Positions 45,709-57,200 of a stretch of 64,000 bases of DNA are shown here, one piece after another; the first letter of the stretch is position 1, and each line of letters starts with the position of its first letter. Position numbers and translations under genes: made by a program. The notes beneath the pieces were generated by a model. The model was not told the origin of the DNA and did not search any database. It saw only the letters and a program-made list of their open reading frames with translations. The stretch covers positions 343,420,399 to 343,484,398 of the forward strand of contig NC_066581.1 in NCBI RefSeq assembly GCF_024323335.1. The letters are read 5' to 3'. The stretch comes from Lathyrus oleraceus. Its lineage: Eukaryota; Streptophyta; Magnoliopsida; Fabales; Fabaceae.

Positions 45709-48343
45709 TCACTCAGGGCAATTTTTAATGTTCAGATGTTCTAAGATAAAAAGAAATCTATCTTCAGCTAGAGGCTTAGTAAAGATATCTGCCCATTGAT
45801 GTTCAGTATCAATGAACTTCAATGTTACTATCCCTTTCTGAACATAGTCTCTGATAAAATGATGTTTTATTTCAATATGTTTGGCTCTGGAATGTAGAAT
45901 GGGATTCTTACTTAAACAAATAGCAGTAGTATTATCACAAAAGATAGGAATGTTACTCTCAAAGATTTGCAGATCTTCTAACTGATGCTTCATCCAGAGC
46001 ATCTGAGTTGTGCATAGTGACGCTGAGATATATTCTGCTTCTGCAGTTGATAGAGCAATTGTTGATTGTCTTTTGCTAGCCCAGGATATCAGATTGTTTC
46101 CCAGAAGCTGGCAATTTCCAGAAGTGCTTTTTCGTTCTATTCTATCTCCTGCATAATCTGCATCACAATAACCCGAGAGTCTATACTCTGATGTTTTCTC
46201 ATACATCAGGCCCAGGTTAGGAGTTCCTTTCAGATACTTAAGAATTCTCTTAACTGCTGTTAAATGAGATTCTCTAGGATCTGATTGGAATCTGGCATAA
46301 AGACAGACACTAAAGAGAACATCAGGACGAGTAGCAGTCAGATAGAGAAGAGAGCCTATCATACCTCGATAGAGCTTCTGACAAACCTTGTTGCTTACCT
46401 CTTCCTTTTCCAGAATGCAAGTTGGGTGCATGGGAGTTTTTGCAGAGTTGCATTCAGTCATGTCAAACTTCTTCAGAATGTCTTTAATATATTTACTTTG
46501 ATGGACGTATGTGACTTCTGGAGTTTGATTAATTTGAATTCCCAGAAAGAACTTTAGTTCTTGCATTAAACTCATCTCAAATTCTGCCTGCATTAACTTA
46601 GAAAATTCTTGGCAAACAGAGATATTAGCAGAACCAAAAATAATATCATCAACATAAATCTGGCATATCATGAGATCGTTATTAAGGTTTTTACAAAAGA
46701 GTGTAGAATCAACTTTCCCTCTGATAAAATTTTGTTCCAGAAGAAAATTGCTTAATCGTTCATACCAAGCTCTGGGAGCTTGTTTGAGTCCATATAAGGA
46801 TTTCTTAAGTTTAAAAACATGTTCTGGAAAATTTGAATTTTCAAAGCCTGGAGGTTGATTGACATACACTTCTTCTGAAATATAACCATTAAGAAATGCA
46901 CTCTTGACATCCATTTGATATAATTTGATAGAGTGATTAATAGTAAAAGATACAAGAAGATGAATAGATTCTAACCTCGCGACTGGAGCAAAGGTTTCAT
47001 TATAGTCAATACCTTCTTGTTGACTGTAACCTTGAGCTACCAGTCGAGCCTCGTTTCTGACAACTTCTCCTTTCTCGTTCAGCTTGTTTTTGAAAACCCA
47101 TCTGGTTCCAATGACATGAGTGCCTCTGGGTTTAGGAACGAGATCCCAGACATCATTCTTTGAGAATTGATCCAATTCTTCTTGCATAGCTGCCACCCAG
47201 TCGTTATCCTGAAGTGCTTCATCACAAGACGTAGGCTCAATCAGAGACACTAGTCCCAGAGTAGTATCTTCAGAAGTCCTGAAGGTAGATCTGGTTCTGA
47301 CAGGTTCGTCCTTGTTTCCCAGAATCAGATCTTCAGATAAATTGATACGACTTTTGACTTTCTTTGGGATTTCTGGAGATTTAATTTCTTCAGAGTTCTG
47401 AGTGACAGTTGCTTCTGGAGTTTTATCAGATTCTACAAGAATGATTTCCAAATCTGCAAACTTTTCAACTAGCTTTGACTTTTCAGGGTCAAGCTTATCA
47501 TCAAATCTGACATGAATTGATTCTTCCACAATTTTGGTTTCTGTGTTGTATACTCTGTAGCCTTTAGAGCGTTCTGAGTATCCTAACATAATACCTTTCT
47601 GTGCTTTGGAATCAAACTTGTTCAGATGTTCTTTAGTATTTAATATAAAACAAGAACATCCAAAAGGATGAAAATATGAAATGTTTGGTTTTCTTCCTTT
47701 ACACAGTTCATAGGGAGTCTTTTCTAGAATAGGTCTTATAGAGATTCTATTCTGAATGTAACACGCTGTATTTACAGCTTCTGCCCAAAAGTGCTTTGCT
47801 ACATTAGTTTCATTGATCATGGTTCTGGCCATCTCTTGGAGTGTCCTATTCTTCCTCTCTACAACTCCATTTTGTTGTGGAGTTCTAGGGCAGGAGAAAT
47901 CATGTGATATTCCATTAGAATCAAATAATTCTTCAAAATCTTTGTTTTCAAATTCTCCACCATGATCACTTCTGACTCTAATAATTTTAGAGTCAAATTC
48001 TTTTTGCACTTTGGAACAGAAACTGGTGAATACAGAGTGAGACTCACTCTTGTGCTTTAGGAATTTTACCCATGTCCAGCGACTGTAATCATCAACAATG
48101 ACTAGTCCATACTTCTTTCCATTAACTGATGCTGTTTTCACAGGACCAAATAAGTCAATGTGAAGAAGTTCTAGAGGCTTAGAGGTAGAAACAGCATTTT
48201 TCTTTTTAAAAGATGTTTTTGAAAATTTTCCTTTCTGACAAGCTTCACACAGAGCATCTGAAGAAAACTTCAGTTTAGGTAGGCCTCTGACTAACTCGAG
48301 TTTAGTTAGCTGAGAAAGTTTCCTCATGCTAATGTGGCCCAAG
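45709..48343 (-). CDS. pol: Element E pol: integrase, RT, RNase H
   Basis: From the solo-LTR junction at 48343 the frame is open to the TGA at 45709. It starts within the integrase zinc finger (GH, then LCEACQKGKFSK), whose first His lies across the insertion. Integrase core: Asp in HIDLFGP, Asp in VRSDHGGEFEN, Glu in NGVVERKNRT; then the GKRPNISYFHPFGC-type region. RT follows with WVFKNKLNEKG, QMDVKSAFLNG and the catalytic YVDDIIFGS. RNase H shows SGYCDADYAGD, ALSTAEAEYIS and ADIFTKPL. All catalytic residues I can place are present and no stop occurs, which fits a young element broken only by the solo LTR. Confidence 0.93.
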
Positions 48344-50618
48344 TGTAACACCCTTCTAAAATACCCCAATAATTAATTAAAATAACAAAATATAAATCAG
48401 AGTAAATATGCAGTTCAAGGGTGTCACACAATTATTTCACACCATTTTCCAAGATATCCTGTCATGCTCATTTATTTAATCAAATAAAACATTTGCATAA
48501 TACGCAGCGGATACAAACTAACAACATTCAAACCATGTAATACATTACATGTAAAATTGTTCAACAACTAAAAGAAAACATAGTAAAAACATCCCATCCC
48601 GATGTTACATCTACCAGAGCATGACCCACTAAGGACTACACTAGACTCCAAGGACTAGCTTCTATTCAATCACTGCTCGTTACCTGAAAACATAGTTGTA
48701 AGGGTGAGTTCCTCAATCGATATAATTAAGCATTATAAAATATCATGTAATGCTAAGTAATATAACACATATCATCACCCTAATCAGATTACACATATTC
48801 AGCAACGGCAATATCAACTCATAATCATCACCATCATCATACTCAAACTCAAAACAACCATAAAACACACGTATAATATTGGAATACATCCATTCATATT
48901 ATACGCTATACATACATATATTATGCAATGAGACTCCATGCATGCGGTACCGACTATTTGTGAACATATAGTTCAACCTCACCGACCAAATCCAGGTACG
49001 GCTACCAAGCTCACTAGTCCCACTCATTTGAGACATAGTGACTCACATCACTAATTCCTCACCATGGGAATTAGCTACCACCCCCAAAGGGCCATGCTAT
49101 GCACGCTAAATCACCTAGCATGCAAACATCAACAACAGTCCAAAATGACTAACATCACTAATTCCTCACCATGGGAATTAGCTACCACCATAAAGGCCAC
49201 ATATGCATGCTAATCACCTAGCAATGCAACATCAACAACAATTCAAGAATAGACATATGCTCACACTCTAAGCCATAAAACAGTCTATTCACAATGCATA
49301 CATTCACAACATCATGTATACCATCACATATCATCAACACATTCATTACACATGCATATCATATCATGCCACATAATCAATCATAGTATCAGCACACTCT
49401 ACTAATACCTATACTACTTAAAACCACGGGAAATGATCCCTACAACATCATACCTCAGCTAAGTACATCACTCAGCCTAAACAACCAAAAACTGCACAAC
49501 AACAGTTCAGGAAAATCACAAATCTGCCCATACGCGTATTGCCTATGCCCATACGCTCTCTCGAGGAATGTCTTGTGCTCAAAGTGCAGTGGGTAGGTAT
49601 CATAAGAGTTTTGGTTTTGAGTAGTTTTTCGAGTTTAATTTCATTTTACAGAGAAATCTATATTATGTGGTGTTTTAAACTCAATTAAAACATAGAATAA
49701 GCTAATTTAGACATAAGTTAGTCTTTTGTTTGCATATATGTTGCTCATTTCAGACAGAACAATTACTTATATTAGTTGTTATTTGAAATAATTTACAGCA
49801 AAGGTTCTAAATCTGGAGCTTCGCCCATGTCTGACCAAGTCCATACGCGTATTGCCCATGCCCATACGCGTATGCTACGCGTACCACATCCTCATACGTG
49901 TACCAACAGAGACAATTTTCACGTTCAAAACATCATCTTCCTCATCCATACGCGTATTGCCTAGTGCCATACGCGTACCATGCCATCTCATACGCGTATT
50001 GCCTAGTGCCATACGCGTATGACCAGAAACCAGAATTTCCAGATCTGCAATGGTTTTCTCTGCTACGAGATCTATCCGATTCAACCTTCCACAGTCCAAT
50101 TTTTTCACAATAATCGTTCATATCATCTAACACGAATCATAACCTATTCGATTTCACCAATTACAACACTTTTACATCTAATTCCTACGAATTCCTTTCA
50201 ATCGTAACCCAATTTTTCATTCATCCAATATTTCACAATTTTCATCATGCATTATTCAAATCAGGGACAAATCAATAGTCTATCACTACCCATGACATGT
50301 TATCCCATAATACCCGTTAATCGGCGATAAACCCCCCTTACCTGAGTTAATCCGGCGAATCTTTTAAGCTTCAAGCTCTTCCTCCCTTCAACCCTTGTTC
50401 TCTGGCTCTCTTTGCCCTTTTTCACTTTTTTGTCTCTTTTCCATTTTCACGTGAAAAAATAAACTTTTTACCAAATGGGACCTTTTTACTGATTTCTACT
50501 TTTATTCCAATAATAATAGTAAAAATAATCCAATAATAATAATCCAATTATTTAATTAAATTAATAATATACTATTAACTCAATTTAAATAATTATTTTA
50601 TTTTATTGGGGTGTTACA
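48344..50618 (-). mobile_element. Solo LTR (probably Ty3/gypsy chromovirus) inside element E pol
   Basis: A 2275-bp insert flanked by CCAAG duplications (48339-48343, 50619-50623). Both ends read as TGTAACACCC/GGGTGTTACA, giving a TG...CA unit with roughly ten-base terminal inverted repeats. There is no coding sequence. A five-base duplication and TG...CA ends fit a solo LTR left by recombination. Minus polarity is likely, since that strand has a purine-rich leader and ends like known chromovirus LTRs. It contains a 107-bp tandem duplication (49046-49190) and a cluster of TACGCGTA palindromes. A non-autonomous DNA element is less likely given the duplication size. Confidence 0.7.
49530..50025. 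repeat. Cluster of TACGCGTA palindromes in the solo LTR
   Basis: About eight copies of the self-complementary TACGCGTA occur, several within longer CCATACGCGTATGG-like palindromes. Four of them are at regular spacing of about 20 bp between 49949 and 50016 (CATACGCGTATTGCCTAGTG repeated). They stand out as CpG-dense in an AT-rich LTR. Confidence 0.8.
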
Positions 50619-51112
50619 CCAAGCGTCTATGCCATACCCATTGCTCTTCGTGAACTGACATTAGACATTTAACATTTTGATCTTTTAAATCAGAAAGATT
50701 TATTTTGTAAATGTTGTTTTTCCTCTTGCCTGTGAAAAGGACAGAGCCATCGTTCTGATTAATGGCTTTACATGTTTTTTGATTGAAGATTACATCATAA
50801 CCGTTATCACTTAATTGACTTATGGATAACAAGTTATGCATTAATCCTTCCACATAAAGAACATCAGATATAGAGGGAAGAGTACCATTACCAATAGTTC
50901 CGGAGCCTCTGATCCTTCCTTTCTGATCTCCTCCGAAGCCTACAAATCCAGCATCTTTAAGTTCTAGACTTTGGAACATAGACTTTCTTCCCGTCATGTG
51001 TCGCGAGCATCCAGAGTCCAGGTACCATGACTGGTGTCTGAACTTTGCTGCATAGGATATCTGCAACATACACAATCTTATCTTTTGGTACCCAGAATCT
51101 CTTGGGTCCTTT
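50619..51112 (-). CDS. pol: Element E protease and pre-integrase segment
   Basis: This frame opens after a TGA near 51113. It contains the aspartic protease site SWYLDSGCSRHMTG (about 51020-50980), then VGFGGDQKGRIRGSG, VLYVEGLMHNLLSISQLSDNG and the GAG-pre-integrase start EEQWVWHRRL, where the solo LTR interrupts it. It continues at 48343. It is in the +1 frame relative to gag and overlaps the gag frame down to 50957. That could be a one-base loss in this copy or a +1 frameshift used for expression; I cannot tell from one copy. Confidence 0.85.
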
Positions 51113-52756
51113 CAGATTAGTTTTCCCAGAGTTTCTTATAACTTTGGGTTTTCTAGCATTTTTAAATTTTTGTTCTTGTGTGTGTGTGTAATGATATGAA
51201 AAGGGAGACTTAAGTTGGTTACTGGTAGAAGTTTTATCTTCCTTAGAATCATACCCAATTCCCTTTTTATTGTTCTGACTAACTCCATAAATCATGGATG
51301 CCATAATACTCCTATCTATCCCATTTTTCAGAAATTCTTGAAAGGCTTCTTCGTATTTATAAATTATTGCATTTGAAGTTTGTGGAGTTTGAGATAACGC
51401 TTCTTCTAATTCTAAGCTTTTTCTTTTTGCTCCATCTCTTTCTAACATTAAAGATTTGATTGTATCTTCTCGTGATAAAATTGTTATCTCAAGCTCTCTA
51501 CATTCTTCAAATTTTGCTTTAAGACAGCCTTTGATGTTTTTAAACTTTTGTTTTAATTTCTGATATGAGCTTAGAGTTTCTGACAAGCATGATTCTAAAT
51601 CAGAACGAGAAAGTTCAGAAAATACCTCTTCAGATTCTTCATCTGAGCTGCTGGATGTGGTAGCCATAAGTGCTACGTTGGCCTGTTCATCAGAGTCAGA
51701 TTCTGATGATCCAGATTCACTATCATCCCAGGTGGCCATTAATCCTTTCTTTGTTCTGAAGGTATTTTTCTTGAAGCTTTCTTTTCTAGAGTTGTCTTTC
51801 TTCAGCTTGGGGCATTCATTTCTGTAATGACCTGTTTCTTTACATTCATAACAGGTAATATCTTTGTTAGCTTTACCTTTTGAAGTTGACTCTGATCGAT
51901 CCCCTCTAGGTCTTGGTCTTCTAAAGTTGTTGTTCCTCTTTTTCCAGAGTTGCTCGACTCTTCTGGTTAGTAGGGACAACTCTTCTTCATCATCAGAGTC
52001 TTCTGGTTCAGAATCGTCAGTATCTTCAGTTTCTGCCTGGAGAGCTTTGGTTCTGTCAGGTTTCCGTCTTTCAGATCTGGACTTTAGCGCTACGGACTTG
52101 TTCTTTTTCTGAGGCTCATCCTCCTCTAGTTCTATCTCATGGCTTCTGAGAGAACTAACAAGTTCTTCAAGGCTGATATTGTTCAGATCCTTTGACAGCT
52201 TCAGAGCAGTAACCATAGGTCTCCATTTCTTTGGCAGGCTTCTGACTATCTTCTTAACATGATCTGCAGTCGTGTATCCTTTGTCTAGCACTTTAAGACC
52301 TGCAATAAGAGTTTGAAATCTAGAAAACATAGCCTCTATAGCTTCGTCATCTTCCATTTTGAAGGCTTCATATTTCTGGATAAGCGCCAGAGCCTTCGTC
52401 TCCTTGACTTGGGAGTTTCCTTCATGGGTCATCTTCAGAGAGTCAAGTATATCTTTGGCTGTCTCTCTGTTGGTGATCTTTTCATATTCGTTGTATGATA
52501 TAGCATTTAGAAGTATTGTTCTGGCCTTGTGATGATTTTTGAAGATACATTTCTGATCTTCTGACATCTTGTTTCTGGGAACTTCAGCTCCATTTTCTAA
52601 GACTGGAGGTGTATATCCATCTGTGACTATGTCCCAGAGGTCAGCATCATAACCCAGAAAGAAACTTTCGATTCTATCTTTCCAGTAATCAAATTTCTCT
52701 CCATCAAAAACAGGAGGCTTAGCATTGTAAGAATCTCTTTCATTTGAGTGGGCCAT
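50957..52756 (-). CDS. gag: Element E gag
   Basis: ATG at 52756; 599 residues to a TGA at 50957. The N-terminal part (PPVFDGEKFDYWKDRIESFF, LWDIVTDGY, VKKIVRSLPKKWRPMV) is the typical copia/Sirevirus capsid-like UBN2 fold. An acidic/basic linker leads to a zinc knuckle CYECKETGHYRNEC (C-x2-C-x4-H-x4-C, about residues 301-314). Then come Ser/Glu/Asp-rich and coiled-coil segments (about residues 380-450), and GPKRFWVPKDKI near the end. The last 30 or so residues lie where the protease frame overlaps. Gag forms the particle and packages RNA. The long post-knuckle extension is characteristic of Sireviruses. Confidence 0.9.
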   Translation of the reverse strand: MAHSNERDSYNAKPPVFDGEKFDYWKDRIESFFLGYDADLWDIVTDGYTPPVLENGAEVPRNKMSEDQKCIFKNHHKARTILLNAISYNEYEKITNRETAKDILDSLKMTHEGNSQVKETKALALIQKYEAFKMEDDEAIEAMFSRFQTLIAGLKVLDKGYTTADHVKKIVRSLPKKWRPMVTALKLSKDLNNISLEELVSSLRSHEIELEEDEPQKKNKSVALKSRSERRKPDRTKALQAETEDTDDSEPEDSDDEEELSLLTRRVEQLWKKRNNNFRRPRPRGDRSESTSKGKANKDITCYECKETGHYRNECPKLKKDNSRKESFKKNTFRTKKGLMATWDDSESGSSESDSDEQANVALMATTSSSSDEESEEVFSELSRSDLESCLSETLSSYQKLKQKFKNIKGCLKAKFEECRELEITILSREDTIKSLMLERDGAKRKSLELEEALSQTPQTSNAIIYKYEEAFQEFLKNGIDRSIMASMIYGVSQNNKKGIGYDSKEDKTSTSNQLKSPFSYHYTHTQEQKFKNARKPKVIRNSGKTNLKGPKRFWVPKDKIVYVADILCSKVQTPVMVPGLWMLATHDGKKVYVPKSRT

Positions 52757-52824
52757 TGTTTTTCTCGTACTGGATCTCTCTACACGGTTAAGTGTTTGAT
52801 TAGAAAATCAATAACAGAGCCGTA

Positions 52825-52836
52825 GCTCTGATACCA
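52825..52836 (-). promoter_or_regulatory. Element E primer-binding site, initiator Met tRNA
   Basis: The minus strand reads TGGTATCAGAGC two bases after the 5' LTR end, the standard initiator-Met primer site of plant copia elements. Confidence 0.95.
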
Positions 52837-52838
52837 AT

Positions 52839-53935
52839 TGAAGGTGAGAAAAACAAGAAAGGGGGGGGGGGTTTGAATTGTTTGGAAAAATAAGCTCTTT
52901 TCAAAATGAAAACCACACAATGATTTTATACTGGTTCGCTTATAACACAAAGCTACTCCAGTCCACCCGGCCAAGGTGATTTCGCCTTCAACAAGGACTT
53001 AATCCACTAATCTTGAAAGATTACAAACAACGTCTAAGATAAAAAATCTCTTAGCCCTCTCAAGTGTACAGACTACACAGAGTCACTTGAGGAAATCAAC
53101 AAACAAATAAATGAAAGATTAATGTACTCTAGAATGCTTCTAAGAAAGCAGATATTACAATAGTAAGAATAAGAGTTTTTCACGTAATAAGCAAAAGCTT
53201 CGTGAAGATCTTAGAGAGCAAGAGTGTTTTTCTTGAGCGTGGATGTTTCAGTATGGTTTTGACTTATTGGCTTTTTTTTTATATATATGCTGAAGGTTGA
53301 TTTGCAATCCTTTATATAGATCAGTGAGGTAGTAGTTGAAACTGATGAGTAATAAGATGATTTTACGCCATAACATAAGTAGCTTCTGCAGGATAACTTT
53401 TTCTCCTTGAAATGACTACTTACCACAAGTAGTATCTTCTTTATTGAAATTGGAGATTAACGTCTCTTTCTTAATTAGGAAAACCATTTGCAAATCTTTA
53501 CTTGACTTTAACGTTACTCTTTCATGATTAGCAATACCATGCTCAGAGTCTTCAAGTATCTGAGAATCTTGGAATCTTGCTTCTGATGTAGATCTCAGAT
53601 AGTTTCTTCAGATAGCGCTGATAACTTCTGGAGCTTAGAGATAGCGTTGTTCAGAGTCAGAACTACTAGAGCTACTTCTTGTTCAGATGCTTCTGATACT
53701 TGTTGTTTTGCTCAGAGTTAGACTTTCTTGAACTTGTTTTCACTTCAGATGCTTCTGATCATTTGATGATTTGTATCTGATCTGGTTTTGTATCTGATGA
53801 CATCATCAGATTTCTTCCTTCTTTCTTTAGAACCCTGCACACTTAGAAACTTTTCGTTAGGGTGCCATTTTTGGTTTCATCCTTTGTTATCATCAAAATC
53901 AAGAAATCTGTTGTAGAACAATTTTTGTTCTTACA
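52839..53935 (-). repeat. Element E 5' LTR
   Basis: A 1097-bp LTR, TGAAGGTGAG to TTCTTACA in plus orientation. On the minus strand a TATA box TCTATATAAA lies at 53311-53320, with a second TATATATAAA near 53275-53290. The G11 run is at 52861-52871. AGAAC follows at 53936. Confidence 0.95.
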
Positions 53936-53985
53936 AGAACTTATCTCACCACTCAGAGAGCACCAAGCACAACAGGCAGATTATA

Positions 53986-54140
<155 letters not shown>

Positions 54141-54200
54141 AACATCACATATATACAAATATATACACACAAAAAGTAGGCTAAACCCACTAGAGACTAC

Positions 54201-54218
54201 TCCCCAGTAGAGTCGCCA
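54201..54218 (-). promoter_or_regulatory. Element C primer-binding site with one change
   Basis: The minus strand reads TGGCGACTCTACTGGGGA, one G-to-A change from the B primer site, nine bases after the LTR end. It should still pair with the tRNA-Arg primer by a G-U or mismatch. Confidence 0.85.
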
Positions 54219-54227
54219 TTTAATTTC

Positions 54228-57200
54228 TATAGCGGTAAGTTCATGATCATCAAGCTATGGATAAGCTAGAGATCAAATAACAAGAGTCGCCACCGCGCTT
54301 TTATTGTTTCCAAGGGAAAAGGGAAAAAGTACGAACAAAATCCAAAAGTAAGAAGTTTTCAAATAAAAACTAATAAAATGTCATAGATTACAGGTAAAAG
54401 GGTTGGTTTCATAGAGGGAAGGTGTTAGCACCCAAAGTGTCCTAGGTACTCCTAGGGAGCCCTTTTTGTGTGCATCTGTATTTGGTACAAAATGATGTTT
54501 ACAAACAAATAGAATGGGGGGATAAGAAAAGAATTAATTAATTATATTTTTGTGTTTGGCAAGACCTTCAGTCTTGTGCCTACCTACCAACATAAAAATG
54601 AGGGATCAAAACCTCGTAGTTCGTGATACAAATTTCAAAGTGGATGCATTGCTTTTAACAAAAATTAAGTTTGAAAGGCACAAAGGCCTAAAAATGGTTT
54701 TAATGAGTTAGTTCTTTTTGGCTTTTTGAAAGTTTAAGTCAAGTATAGTTAAGTTTATTTACAAGTTTGATTTAAGAAAAGAAGTTTGAAAATTCAATGG
54801 CATAAGGCCAAAGTTTCTATCTTTTTGTAAAAGTGGTCAAAGTTTAGAACAAAATAAGTTCAAACAAAGAAGGTTTTGAAAAGGAAGGGAGATGTTTTGA
54901 AATTAAAGAAATGGGGAGAAGATGAAGAGACTAATCCTATGTACAAAATTAAAATTTTAGAGTTGAAAAGATATGACCAATTGGGTAGCAATCCAATAGG
55001 CAAGAATGTCAATAGAAACCCAGAATTCCCTTGGACTTTTAGAATCAAGCAACACATAAATGCACAATTATATTATCTTGAAGAGCAAGGCATCAAATAA
55101 AGAAGTCCACATCCACGCTTATCCATTCCATGATCTTCTTCAAGGTAGTCCATGTAACAGATGAATTCCACAAGTCACAGGTTTAAAATAACAGCTTCAC
55201 AATGATCATGTTGCAGATGAACTTAGAGAGATCTTGAATGATGTATCAGATGAAGTCTCAAATTGCAAGCACTTGGTTTCTCAATAAGTTGGCATTGGCA
55301 AGGTCCTTTAGCATAGGAATGTTGCCTAAATTCTAAGTCCATTTGTCCAAGATCAAGCCAACAGTCCACACAAAAGTTTTTTAGGGTTTTTGTTTTATTA
55401 TGTGTATTAATTGTCAAAGACCACACAAACAAGCAAAGCACAAACAAAATATATCACACAAATATGGTCCAAGTGGACAAAGTGAAAATTGAATTAACAT
55501 AAACAATTAGAATTATATGAACAATGGCAAATGTATAAAAGCGAGAATTAAATGACATTAAAGTAAAGGGCTTGAAAATAAAAGTTAGTAGTTAATAGGT
55601 TAGAAGTTAGTATTGTTTTTTTTTTCTTTTCATTTTTAGACATTCTTTGGAGAACACTCAACCCACTTATCACAAGCATGGATCCTTGAACCAAGACATC
55701 TTCCAAAGGAAGGAAAAAAAGCCAAGTTTCCACACAATACCATGAAAGAGGGGCGACTTACAATCTCACTAACTAGAATGCTATGCCTTTTATGTCACAA
55801 ATTTAGCGCTATGTCAAGCAATCGTAATTGGACTTATGTAGAAGTCACAACTATTTGAGGTCGGGCAATAGAATTTTGGTGTTAATGCATGTTAGAGACA
55901 TAGTATTATGAATTATGCTCATGAAACATACCACACACAAAAAGAATATGCAAAAGGTGTGGCCTAATCTCATCCATACTCATGTTAATTTTTCAATCAA
56001 CTAGCTTTAGAACTTTGAGATATCATAGGACAAATGAGATGAATGCACAAAGAAGGGGAATGAGATGAAGAGGGAAGGGAATAGATGAAATCTCAAATTG
56101 ATCAAAGGAGGACTTTTACCAAATTAATATCATTCACTCATTTCGGGAGATGGAATGTACATTCCATCAATCCCCTAAATCCAATGATATTAATTTGACA
56201 AAGTCAAATCAAACTTGATCAAGGCCCAACAACAAGAATCAAACATAAACAAGTCATCACAATTGGTCAACAAAATTATTTGGCATTTATTTTAATTAAA
56301 AATACTAAAATAATGCATTTAAATTAAATATGGTTTGTCAAATTCCTAAAACCTTATCAAAACACAAAATAAATGGCCATGAGATTTATCATAGGCCAAA
56401 CAAGGTCAAAGGACCTTGTAAATTTTTTTCCAGATTTTTTAAAGACTTAAAAGTTTTTTTAAACAATTAAAAACAAATGAAAAACCAATTAAATCATGAA
56501 AAATATTAATAATGATCCAAAAAATAATTTTAATTCTGAATATGGAAGAGGAAAATATTTGAAATTTTTTGGTGAAACTCCCATATTTTTTGGATCAATA
56601 TTAAAATTAATATGAATTAATGAAAATAAAGAAATTAAAATGAAATTCAAATAATCAGAAAAAACGTGGACCAGTTGATCTCCCTCATTAATTGAGGTGG
56701 CAGATCAAGTGGCCACCAACGCGCGTTCCATGATGCGCCTGAGTCAAACGTCCACACGTCTGGTAATTAAAATGCACGTCCATGATTAAAACAATTTAAA
56801 TCAATCCAAAGGCTCAGGACCATGCCACATCATTACCGGAGCAAAGCACCGATCTTCTTCTCAGGCGACCTTGCCGGAATGGTCCATTCATCACCTTATC
56901 AAAAATGAAAAATGAGGACATGATCTGAAAGGAAAAATGGTGTAGATCACGAATATCACCTCAATTTTAACTAACTCCTCACATATAGAAAGATATGAGG
57001 AGTTGAAATTTGAGGTATGTCAACTAAGTTGCTTCGATTTGACCTCTAAGCAACTCAATCTTCTTGCTTATATTGGTAGGACTTCAGACAACCAAAGAAT
57101 CAAGAGAATTGAGTAAGATTGAGAGAGAATCGAAGAGATAAAGTTTTCTGGAAAATACCTTCAATGCAATGCAATTCTTGAGGTTGCTTGCTCCAAACAT

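Larger units (their letters stand above)
41266..53935 (-). mobile_element. Element E: Sirevirus (SIRE1/Maximus-type) Ty1/copia element
   Basis: A 12.7-kb minus-strand element with 1.1-kb LTRs (TG to CA), AGAAC duplications, an initiator-Met primer site and a GGGGGAG purine tract. Gene order is gag, protease, integrase, RT, RNase H (copia order), then a third ORF typical of Sireviruses. The LTRs differ by about three substitutions and one G-run length, so insertion is recent. Its pol is interrupted by a 2.3-kb solo LTR. Apart from that insertion, pol is open; gag overlaps protease in another frame, and ORF3 has one stop and one frameshift. Confidence 0.93.

Noticed and set aside
48344..50618. 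hAT or MITE-type DNA transposon, suggested by inverted terminal TGTAACACCC
   Set aside because: The duplication is five bases and the ends are TG...CA, which fit an LTR; hAT would give eight bases, and MITEs are usually shorter. The inverted termini are short, as in many LTRs.
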